35,786 bases of DNA from Lyngbya sp. HA4199-MV5 (GTDB taxonomy: Bacteria; Cyanobacteriota; Cyanobacteriia; Leptolyngbyales; Leptolyngbyaceae): assembly GCA_019359375.1 (NCBI GenBank), contig JAHHHL010000057.1:1-35786 (forward strand). The letters are read 5' to 3'. Shown here one piece after another: positions 17,041 through 24,345 of this stretch. Numbering within the stretch: the stretch's first letter is position 1; every line of letters starts with the position of its first letter. Both the position numbers and the translations under genes were made by a program. The notes beneath the pieces are model-generated. The model was not told where the DNA came from. It saw nothing but the letters and a program-made list of their open reading frames with translations, and searched no databases.

Positions 17041-17073
17041 AGACCTCCGAGGTTTTGAAAACCTCGGAGGTCT
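17041..17073. terminator. Perfect 33-base palindrome between convergent genes
   Basis: AGACCTCCGAGGTTTT, one central G, then its exact reverse complement: a 16-bp stem. It lies between the amidase and a convergent minus-strand gene, where a bidirectional terminator is expected. A half copy (CCTCCGAGGTTTTG, 201-214) occurs at the left end of the window, so it also behaves as a dispersed palindromic repeat. Confidence 0.7.
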
Positions 17074-17115
17074 AAAAGCTCGATTTTTAGCCGAAATCTG
17101 AGTGTTAACAAAGTA

Positions 17116-17913
17116 CTAGGCTCGTTGCGCGATCGCAATGTTCCGGTCTACAACCGTTGCCTTGTATTGCTGGTCAGAATACTGGTCAATGTGCTGAAAA
17201 AGCGCGACAGGTGGCACAATGCGGCAGCTAAAGAACTCGATCGCGGCTCTGCCATCAGGAAACAAGAGCACTTTGGGAGACAGATCCTTGGGCGTTTCCA
17301 CCTTCCACTGCCATTGCACCTGAGCAGGTATTGCCCCAACCAGCCGATGGTGTGACCAATGGCAGGCTTTGCCGAGTCGTCCAAATTCCCCTAGCTCTCG
17401 TCGCAACAGAGACGCAATCATAAACGAAGCAGGCGAGCGATCGCCCTCAATCGCCTCCATCACACTGGGCAATGCCCCCTCTGGATGAGGTGGATGGGTA
17501 CGATCGCCACTGGCAGTCAGCGCTTTCTCCAGTTGAGCTGTCGTGCTAAGCGCCTCTGGTACAGCCCAAATGACACCAACCCCTTCCTCTGGTTGTCGGT
17601 GCAAATAGCTCACTAGCCGCATATCGGGCTTGAGGTTCAGTCCGGGAAGCTTCATCAACACAGCCCCCGGATTCGCCGCGCTGATAAACCATTCTCCCCG
17701 TGTATTGGGCGCATGGGTTGCCTCTTCAATCGCACCGCCAAAATTAAAGAGATCGCCCAAATCACTTAGCGAATCGGGTTCTGGGATCTCTGCTTCATTT
17801 GCAAACGAAGCCCACGATCGTGGATGGTTTTCAGACTCAGGCAGCGCAAAGCCGTGCTGCATATGTTGTCGAATTTTCTGTAGGACTTCAAGCTGAATTT
17901 TTTGCACAGGCAT
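17116..17913 (-). CDS. Conserved hypothetical protein, function unknown
   Basis: 265 residues when read from the ATG at 17913; the open frame extends six codons to a TTG at 17931. No family is recognised with confidence. It is soluble-looking, with no signal peptide or membrane helix. An acidic N-terminal third (SENHPRSWASFANEAEIPEPDSL) is followed by alpha/beta sequence (MRLVSYLHRQPEEGVGVIWAVPEAL, read as two adjacent parts) and a C-terminal WQWKVETPKDLSPKVLLFPDG segment. Codon use looks like its neighbours. It is convergent with the amidase gene and divergent from the metal ABC ATPase. Confidence 0.75.
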   Translation of the reverse strand: MPVQKIQLEVLQKIRQHMQHGFALPESENHPRSWASFANEAEIPEPDSLSDLGDLFNFGGAIEEATHAPNTRGEWFISAANPGAVLMKLPGLNLKPDMRLVSYLHRQPEEGVGVIWAVPEALSTTAQLEKALTASGDRTHPPHPEGALPSVMEAIEGDRSPASFMIASLLRRELGEFGRLGKACHWSHHRLVGAIPAQVQWQWKVETPKDLSPKVLLFPDGRAAIEFFSCRIVPPVALFQHIDQYSDQQYKATVVDRNIAIAQRA

Positions 17914-18076
17914 AGCTATGGCGCATCCCAAGGCTGAATTGAGTAAGCAGCCAAGCGTCAGCCCAGCCTACTTCACTGGCTAGTGTGCCCAACTGCGATG
18001 GGATCATCGATATCGCAGCGGAGGGAGATTGAGGAGCCGTATTGGTTTACACAGCCTAAAGCTTCCTGTATGGTTA

Positions 18077-18091
18077 TGAAAATGATTCTCA
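18077..18091 (+). promoter_or_regulatory. Fur/Zur-type operator upstream of the metal ABC ATPase
   Basis: TGAAAAT-G-ATTCTCA is a 7-1-7 inverted repeat with 6 of 7 matched pairs, close to the AATGATAATCATT-type Fur box and to cyanobacterial Zur boxes. It lies 16 bases before the ATG of the ABC ATPase, where a bound repressor would block transcription. Fur or Zur control is inferred. The transporter subclass makes zinc or manganese/iron likely. Confidence 0.65.
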
Positions 18092-18107
18092 TTCCAATCA
18101 AGTCGTC

Positions 18108-18857
18108 ATGCTACAGGTTCAGCACCTTAGTGTCAATTATCGGCATTTGCAAGCACTGAAGGACGTTGGTTTCGACCTACCGGATGGTGCACTGGTGGGG
18201 TTAATTGGTCCCAATGGTGCAGGCAAAAGTACGCTGATCAAGGCGCTCTTAGGGCTGCTCCCAGTCACTCAGGGGCGGGTGCTGTATCAAGGTGAACTGC
18301 TAAAACGGCAGCGACAGCGGGTTGCTTACGTCCCCCAACGATCGCAAATCGACTGGGATTACCCCATCACGGTTTGGGGCGTTGTCATGATGGCGCGAAC
18401 CACTCATGCAGGTTGGCTACGATCGTACAGTCGCCAGTCCCAGGCAATCGTCAAAGAGGCGCTGGAACGGGTGGAGTTACTGCCTTTGCGCGATCGTCCC
18501 ATTGGGGCACTTTCAGGCGGACAGCAACAGCGGGTATTTCTGGCGAGAGCGATCGCCCAACAAGCCGATCTGCTCCTGCTGGATGAACCTCTTGCTGCCG
18601 TAGACAAAAAAACCGAAGCCCTCATTTTTCAGATCTACGATGAACTAAAAGCCCAGGGCAAAACCCTCTTGATCAGTTGCCACGAATGGGGCGGCATTCT
18701 AGACCACTACGATCAGTTACTGTTGCTCAACCAGCGACTGATCGCTCACGGTGCCCCCAAAGAAGTCATGACTCAGCAAAATATTCAAACTGCCTACGGT
18801 ATTCCACCCCAGCTACCGCATTTTCATGACTCGTTGGAAAGTAACTTTTTTTGTTGA
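18108..18857 (+). CDS. Zn/Mn-type ABC transporter ATPase (ZnuC/MntA-like)
   Basis: A 249-residue cytoplasmic ATPase. Motifs are Walker A GPNGAGKST (34-42), Q-loop VAYVPQRSQIDWDYPITV, signature LSGGQQQR (about 134-141), Walker B LLLLDEP and switch His in LLISCHEW. The QRSQIDWDYPITVWG stretch is typical of the metal-uptake (ZnuC/MntA/SitB) group. A Fur/Zur-like box sits just upstream. In most genomes the permease and binding protein are adjacent; here 1.1 kb without any gene follows, including a MITE beginning 80 bases downstream. The partner subunits must be elsewhere or were separated by rearrangement. Zinc is favoured by the box but not proven. Confidence 0.85.
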   Translation: MLQVQHLSVNYRHLQALKDVGFDLPDGALVGLIGPNGAGKSTLIKALLGLLPVTQGRVLYQGELLKRQRQRVAYVPQRSQIDWDYPITVWGVVMMARTTHAGWLRSYSRQSQAIVKEALERVELLPLRDRPIGALSGGQQQRVFLARAIAQQADLLLLDEPLAAVDKKTEALIFQIYDELKAQGKTLLISCHEWGGILDHYDQLLLLNQRLIAHGAPKEVMTQQNIQTAYGIPPQLPHFHDSLESNFFC

Positions 18858-18937
18858 TCCAAGTGAGCGCAAGCAGTGATCAGTCATCAGTTGCCAGTCA
18901 TCAGTGAGGGATCGTGATGCACTAATGGCTGTAAGAG

Positions 18938-19068
18938 CTAGGGGCTGTCATCAATTACGACTACACATCACTAACAGCAGGGGTTCCCGCCCCTAGCCTG
19001 GTGTGTTTGGACGGGCGCGATGATGCTGATACCGCAAGCTTTTAGAGCTAATTGATGACGCGCCCTAG
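18938..19068 (+). mobile_element. 131-bp MITE-like element, copy 2
   Basis: Exactly as long as the copy at 232-362 and opposite in orientation. The ends CTAGGGGCTGTCATCAATTA and the complement of TAATTGATGACGCGCCCTAG match at 17 of 20 positions. The internal segment GCTGATACCGCA is shared between the copies. It has no coding capacity, so mobilisation would need a transposase in trans. Confidence 0.78.
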
Positions 19069-19159
19069 TGCGCTGTTAAGTTGAACTCAGGGGCTAGTCG
19101 TGGAAAGGTGTCGTCTTTATCCATCTCCCCCTAAACTCAAAGATGGCATTCTACATAGC

Positions 19160-19210
19160 CACTGATCACTGATCACTGATTCACTGGTTCACTGGTCACT
19201 GGTTCACTGT
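19160..19210. repeat. Tandem CACTGAT / TCACTGG repeats
   Basis: Successive heptads CACTGAT are followed by TCACTGG-type units, about seven in total and partly imperfect. The composition matches the scattered GTCATCAGT words at 18874-18910 and the GATCACTG words near 29780-29815. Confidence 0.8.
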
Positions 19211-19953
19211 TTGACCCAAGACGGTTGAAACCGAATAAACTTTTGTGCTGCCCCACCGATTGCTGGTAGATAGGTAGATTAGAGATAGCCCCAGATGATT
19301 TTAACCATGTCTCAAACCGGGGCTGTTTCATTCTAGTGAGCGAGTGTGGTTGGCAACGGCTTTGTAGCGGATGAAGCGGATAAATGATCGGTGCATAGCG
19401 CATGAGGTCATCTGTTTCATCCATTTGCCATCTGTTGCCAGCGTCTAGCGGCAGAATGAAAATAGCCCTGTATCTCAAACAGCCTCAAGAGCAGTTTAGA
19501 GCTAAGAATAGAGTACGCGTGTACGGCATCGATCGTTTGCAACGATGCTGGAATGAAGTCGGAATGAAGTTGGGTATTCTAAGACGTAGCTCGTTAGTCT
19601 GGGGTGGGTGCGTTTGTCCTGATGGTCAATTAAGGGTGCTTGGGTAGTGTAAAGCCACTTTGTGTTGAGCATTGCGCCGTAACAAAAGTGCAACACGACA
19701 CAGCCAGATTTTTTGTCGGCAAGGGTCAAGCATCTGTCTGCCAATAGTGCCTAGATCACGTCAGCGATCGACAGCGGTGTGCTGAGTGTACTGGACGGCT
19801 CAAATGCCTTATTTTAAGAGCTTTGCTTCATTTCAAAAGCCCTCTCTTAAAAGCCTTGCTTCATTGGCGGCTGCTAACCACTACTACGATGCTCATGCAG
19901 GCTTGAAGCAACCTTGATGAGCGCTTAGGGCTGACTACTTAAAACATACTGCA

Positions 19954-22900
19954 ATGATGCTGGAACTGCTCCAAAACCTACTTGCGCCCGATCGTTACAT
20001 GCCGCATGGGCAATGCTATCTCTGGCAAACGCCGTTGATTGGGCTACATGTTGTGAGCGATGCGCTGATTGCGATCGCCTACTTCTCGATCCCAACCATG
20101 CTCATCTACTTCATTCGCAAGCGCAAAGATATACCCTTCTCTCAGATCTTTGCCATGTTTGGGGCGTTCATTGTGCTGTGCGGCACCGGGCATTTGTTAG
20201 ATATCTGGACATTGTGGTATCCAGCCTACTGGCTATCGGGTGGAGTGCGTGCGTTAACGGCCCTGGTTTCTTGCTACACCGCCCTACAGCTAGTTAGTTT
20301 GTTACCTCAGTTTCTCGCACTCAAAACGCCCGAAGCGCTTGAAATCATCAATCAGCAGTTGCAGCAAGAAATTGGCGAGCGGCGACGGGCAGAAGACGCA
20401 TTGCAAAATATTGTGGCAGGCACAGCTTCAGTGACAGGCAGCGATTTTTTTCCGGCATTGGTGCAGCAGTTGGCGATCGCCCTGAATGTATCCTACGTGA
20501 TCGTGTCAGAAATCCTGGTAGACAATCCTGGCGGAATCACAACGCTGGCGCGCTGGGCAAACGGTTCTCTGGCTGAAAACATGACGATCGCGCTGGCGGA
20601 CAACCCTTGCGAAGCGGTGATACAAGAAAGTCAGCTCTATCATTATTCAGACACTCTGCAAGCGCGCTTTCCAAACTCCATCATTGCACAAGACCTGCAA
20701 GCAGAAAGCTATCTGGGTGTGCCTCTGGTCAGTGCAGCAGGGCTTGTGATTGGACATCTGTGTCTGTTAGACACGCAGCCACTCGTGGTCGATGAAAACC
20801 AACGTGCGATCGTCCGCGTGTTTGCAGCACGAGCAGCGGCTGAACTGGAGCGCCAGTGGGCTGAGCAAGCCCGTAAGCGTGCTTATGAAGCCCTGGAGTT
20901 TCGGGTAGATGAGCGCACGGCTGAATTGCTTGACATCAACACCACACTTGAAATCGAAATTCAAGAGCGCCTTGCAGCCGAGATCGAATTGCAACGCATG
21001 GCAGAACGACAACGGGCAACCACACGGATCATTTTGCGGCTGCGGCAGAGTTTAGATCTGGATGACATCTTCAACACAACCACAGTGGAATTGCGACAGG
21101 CGATCCGGTGCGATCGCGCCCTCATCTACCGCTTCAACCCAGATTGGAGCGGCAACGTAGTCGCTGAGTCAGTTTCGCCAACCTGGAGAGCGATCGTGCC
21201 GCTTCGTCAAGAAGAACCAGCGCTCACCCAGGCTACCGTCGATCGACCAGACTGCATCATCAAGCGGCTCGATGGCACCGAAATCGTCATTCAAGACACC
21301 TACCTGCAAGCAACGGAAGGCGGACTCTACCATGCACAAAACAACCACTGCTGTGTGCCTGACATCTATGCCGCAGACTTTGATGCCTGCTACCTTGACC
21401 TGCTCGAAGCACTGGAAGCACGCGCCTACGTTACGGTACCGATTTTTTGCGGCAATCAACTGTGGGGCTTGCTAGCCGCCTACCAGAACGATAGACCTCG
21501 CCAATGGCAGGAGGCAGAAATCCGGATCGTCTCTCAAATTAGTGGACAGCTAGGAGTCGCCGTACAGCAAGCCGAATTATTCGCCCAAACCCAGCAACAG
21601 GCTGCCGCCCTGCAAGCAGCAAAAGAACTCGCCGATGCTGCCAACCACGCCAAAAGTGAGTTTCTGGCTAACATGAGCCATGAGTTACGCACACCTTTAA
21701 ATGCCGTGCTGGGCTTTACGCAACTGATGTCCTGCGATGGATCGTTAACGCAGACCCACCACGAATATCTCGATATCATCAACCGCAGCGGCGAACATCT
21801 CCTCAAGCTCATTAACGATGTCTTAGAGATGTCCAAAATTGAGGCTGGACAAATTACGTTAGACCTCGATCGCTTTGATCTCTACAATCTGCTGCAAAAG
21901 CTCGAAGAAATGCTGCACCTGCGAGCCAACGCCAAAAGCTTGCAGTTCTCCATTGTGTGTGCAGAGGACGTACCGCAGTTTGTCATTGCCGACGAAAGCA
22001 AGCTGCAACAGATTTTGATTAATCTCCTGGGCAACGCCATCAAATTTACGCAACGAGGTGGGGTCATGCTAAGGGTCTCTCAGAGTGCGGTGTCGGTCAC
22101 AGACAACCCGCTACGCCTGAACGAACCACAACCAGCGCTGCCCATTAAGCTCCACTTTGCCGTAGAAGATACGGGCGTGGGCATGTCGTTAGAAGAGCGA
22201 CAAAACCTCTTCAAACCGTTTGAACAAACCCGAAGCGGCTTAGCAACGTCAGAAGGAACCGGGCTAGGGCTTGCCATCAGCCAAAAATTTGTGCATCTCA
22301 TGGATGGTCATATCACCGTGACGAGCGAGTGCGATCGAGGCAGCATCTTTTCCTTTGCAATTCCCGTGCGTTATACCACTCCGCTCAACGCTCCTACTCC
22401 AAGCTCTATTACTCAATCCGTGATTGGCTTAGCACCCGACCAACCCACCTATCGACTGTTGATCGCCGAAGACAATGCCACCAACCGCTACTTGCTTTCA
22501 CAAATGCTGCGGATTCCAGGCTTTGCTTTGAAAGAAGTGGACAATGGACTGGATGCCGTCAACCTGTGCCAGCAGTGGCAGCCGCACCTGGTTTTGATGG
22601 ATATGCGCATGCCCGTCATGAACGGCGTTGAAGCCACTCGACAAATTAAAGCGAACCCTGAGACGCAAACCACGATCGTCATTGCGCTCACTGCAAGCGC
22701 CTTTGAAGAACAGCGGCAAGCCTTTCTCAATGTTGGGTGTGACGATTTTCTCAGCAAACCCTTTCAACGACTGTCTTTATTTACCAAAATCAGCCAGCAT
22801 TTGAACGTGCGCTATCTCTACGAAACGGCTGACTCTGCTCAAACCATGCGGTCTGGCTCCCACAATCAATCGCCGCCGCCCTTGACTGAGCGTGACCTGA

Positions 22901-23124
22901 AAGGCAGGTTAGCCAAACAGCCCGAAGCCTGGAGGGCACAACTCTATCGTGCCGCGCTAGAAGGTAGCGACACCCGCGTTTTTGAGCTGCTCGAACACAT
23001 GCCATCAGAACAGTCCTCCTTAAAAGAAGCCATTAGCGTACTGGCTGAAGGCTTTCAGTTTGACCAAATTCTCATGCTGCTCTCCAGCCCCGAAACCGCC
23101 ACGATCGAGGACGATCGCGCCTGA
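19954..23124 (+). CDS. Ethylene-binding, GAF and bilin-GAF hybrid histidine kinase (UirS/Etr1-like)
   Basis: A 1056-residue sensor kinase. Residues 1-125 form the three-helix ethylene-binding domain: SDALIAIAYFSIP and GAFIVLCGTGHLLDIW place Asp36, Cys76 and His80 exactly 11 residues beyond Arabidopsis ETR1 Asp25, Cys65 and His69, which bind copper and ethylene. GAF 1 (about 150-300) lacks an obvious chromophore Cys. GAF 2 (about 355-535) resembles cyanobacteriochromes, with Cys479 in DACYLDLLE at the canonical bilin position and Cys434, Cys466 and Cys467 as possible second cysteines. The kinase core has His576, an N-box near 690, DTGVG at 739 and GTGLGL near 768. The receiver has phospho-acceptor Asp883 and Lys935, and a helical C-terminal tail follows. 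Synechocystis Slr1212 (UirS/Etr1) shares the ethylene and CBCR modules but signals to a separate regulator; here a receiver is fused. Confidence 0.9.
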   Translation: MMLELLQNLLAPDRYMPHGQCYLWQTPLIGLHVVSDALIAIAYFSIPTMLIYFIRKRKDIPFSQIFAMFGAFIVLCGTGHLLDIWTLWYPAYWLSGGVRALTALVSCYTALQLVSLLPQFLALKTPEALEIINQQLQQEIGERRRAEDALQNIVAGTASVTGSDFFPALVQQLAIALNVSYVIVSEILVDNPGGITTLARWANGSLAENMTIALADNPCEAVIQESQLYHYSDTLQARFPNSIIAQDLQAESYLGVPLVSAAGLVIGHLCLLDTQPLVVDENQRAIVRVFAARAAAELERQWAEQARKRAYEALEFRVDERTAELLDINTTLEIEIQERLAAEIELQRMAERQRATTRIILRLRQSLDLDDIFNTTTVELRQAIRCDRALIYRFNPDWSGNVVAESVSPTWRAIVPLRQEEPALTQATVDRPDCIIKRLDGTEIVIQDTYLQATEGGLYHAQNNHCCVPDIYAADFDACYLDLLEALEARAYVTVPIFCGNQLWGLLAAYQNDRPRQWQEAEIRIVSQISGQLGVAVQQAELFAQTQQQAAALQAAKELADAANHAKSEFLANMSHELRTPLNAVLGFTQLMSCDGSLTQTHHEYLDIINRSGEHLLKLINDVLEMSKIEAGQITLDLDRFDLYNLLQKLEEMLHLRANAKSLQFSIVCAEDVPQFVIADESKLQQILINLLGNAIKFTQRGGVMLRVSQSAVSVTDNPLRLNEPQPALPIKLHFAVEDTGVGMSLEERQNLFKPFEQTRSGLATSEGTGLGLAISQKFVHLMDGHITVTSECDRGSIFSFAIPVRYTTPLNAPTPSSITQSVIGLAPDQPTYRLLIAEDNATNRYLLSQMLRIPGFALKEVDNGLDAVNLCQQWQPHLVLMDMRMPVMNGVEATRQIKANPETQTTIVIALTASAFEEQRQAFLNVGCDDFLSKPFQRLSLFTKISQHLNVRYLYETADSAQTMRSGSHNQSPPPLTERDLKGRLAKQPEAWRAQLYRAALEGSDTRVFELLEHMPSEQSSLKEAISVLAEGFQFDQILMLLSSPETATIEDDRA

Positions 23125-23260
23125 TTGGTGGAGCCAGTGTGTCTGCACAAAGGACAGGCTCAATCCCCTTACGTTCGCTAGTAAGAGCAGCGTTTAGGGC
23201 AATATAACGATAAGGATACGCTCGAACCTGGATAGAAATGCCATAGCAGGAGGCTCAGGG

Positions 23261-23494
23261 ATGTCTATAGAAAGTGCAAATCGGTTTCTGGAAGCGGTTG
23301 CTTATGATGAGACATTGCGCGATCGCTTTGAAGGGGTAACAAATCCAGATGACTTCTTGAAAATCACAGAGCAACTGGGCTATAGCTTTACAACGGACGA
23401 ACTGATGGCAATTGTCAAAGAACAAAGCCAGGGCGTGATCGTCAGACGCAGTACAGGCATTTGGAAATGGCTGCGTAACGTCAGTTGGGTTTAG
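23261..23494 (+). CDS. Nif11-domain protein
   Basis: 77 residues, with a strong AGGAGG ribosome-binding site at 23248-23253. The whole N-terminal 55 residues (SIESANRFLEAVAYDETLRDRF and KITEQLGYSFTTDELMAIV) match the Nif11 helical domain. Nif11 domains serve as leader peptides of some RiPP precursors, but there is no GG/GA cleavage motif followed by a Cys/Ser/Thr core here. The tail VRRSTGIWKWLRNVSW is instead the Trp-rich ending seen in stand-alone cyanobacterial Nif11 proteins. No modification enzyme or peptidase transporter is nearby, so a RiPP role is unlikely. Function is unknown. Confidence 0.85.
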   Translation: MSIESANRFLEAVAYDETLRDRFEGVTNPDDFLKITEQLGYSFTTDELMAIVKEQSQGVIVRRSTGIWKWLRNVSWV

Positions 23495-23722
23495 TCGATG
23501 GTCAACGTTGGGGCATAGGGTCGATAAGTGCATGAGCCGCAAGCTGGATGACTCGCTGACACAGCCACTCATCCACTCTCCACGGCTTAAAGCGGCTGTT
23601 TTGGGCAAAGAGCGTGTAGAAAAAATAGAGACGACCAAGAGGCTGAATGAGGCACTGTATGCCACCCTTTGTGCAGTCTCTTTTTGGTAAGAAAGCGTAG
23701 GAAATCGATCGTCCGCTCAGGA

Positions 23723-23751
23723 TTGACTTTTTACTTGTTGCCGTGTAAATT
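23723..23751 (+). promoter_or_regulatory. Sigma-70-type promoter for the small protein at 23869
   Basis: TTGACT (23723-23728), a 17-base spacer and TAAATT (23746-23751), about 115 bases before the ATG. This is the best feature in the 374-base gap after the Nif11 gene, which otherwise shows no gene. Confidence 0.5.
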
Positions 23752-23868
23752 GTTCAAATGTGGACACGGGTTTGGTTGCGATCGTCGATCGAATGTGGCG
23801 TTCGCGTCCATCCAGCAATCGTGCGCTTGCCACCAACTCAATTTTTTACATCACTCTTGGAGGTCTCT

Positions 23869-24117
23869 ATGCCTGAGAATTTCCTGCTTTCTGCTAGCGA
23901 GTCTGATGGTGCAATAGGCGCAACGCTCAATGAACGAATGCCCGATCGTGAGGCGTTGCGTTTGCTGCTTATTGGCTCACGTCACGGCGTTGTTGGTACG
24001 ATTCAAGCCTTACATCGCTTGCGGTTTGCCGAAGTTGGGGAGTGGAGTCCTCTCTTACCCGGTCCGTCCCCCGGTGAAGTAATGAGCATTCTCACTCGCT
24101 CGATCGCACTGACTTAA
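23869..24117 (+). CDS. Small conserved cyanobacterial protein, function unknown
   Basis: 82 residues from the ATG at 23869, chosen because a GGAGG ribosome-binding site lies 7 bases upstream; the frame is open further left but without such a signal. The core DREALRLLLIGSRHGVVGTI, LRFAEVGEWSPLLPGP and PGEVMSILTR is a pattern I recall as widespread and conserved in cyanobacteria without assigned function. It is probably cytoplasmic, with no signal peptide or membrane helix. Its neighbours do not suggest a role. Confidence 0.75.
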   Translation: MPENFLLSASESDGAIGATLNERMPDREALRLLLIGSRHGVVGTIQALHRLRFAEVGEWSPLLPGPSPGEVMSILTRSIALT

Positions 24118-24286
24118 TCAATACACTCGTTAAAGAGAGGCTTCGCTAAAGCCGTACTAATGGTTTGCTCGTTGTAAGCGATCCGGGTGTTCCCCATCGT
24201 TAGACATAGCAGTCTTTTTCATAAGATTCGTCGTCTTTACCAAACCTTTAACTGAAACAGGAAATGACTACGTAACTTCAGGGTTC

Positions 24287-24316
24287 TTGCCAGCTAGCGA
24301 ATAAAAACGGTATAAA
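24287..24316 (+). promoter_or_regulatory. Candidate promoter of the FG-GAP/zincin-like gene
   Basis: TTGCCA (24287-24292), an 18-base spacer and TATAAA (24311-24316), 30 bases before the ATG. The start codon itself has only a weak AGG upstream. Confidence 0.5.
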
Positions 24317-24345
24317 CTAAGACAATAAGTTTTCCAGGCCATCCA

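Larger units (their letters stand above)
18858..19953. other. Gene-poor 1.1-kb region rich in repeats
   Basis: No convincing gene was found between the metal ATPase and the ethylene-receptor kinase. The stretch holds GTCATCAGT-type repeats (18874-18910), a MITE (18938-19068) and tandem CACTGAT/TCACTGG units (19160-19210). Two imperfect direct repeats of the AAAGCCTTGCTTCATT type lie near 19815-19865. Short frames here have no start signals or recognisable content. The promoter of the downstream kinase should lie at its right end. Confidence 0.6.

Noticed and set aside
23261-23494. Nif11 protein as a RiPP precursor
   Set aside because: No GG-type cleavage site with a core peptide follows, and no maturase or peptidase transporter is nearby.
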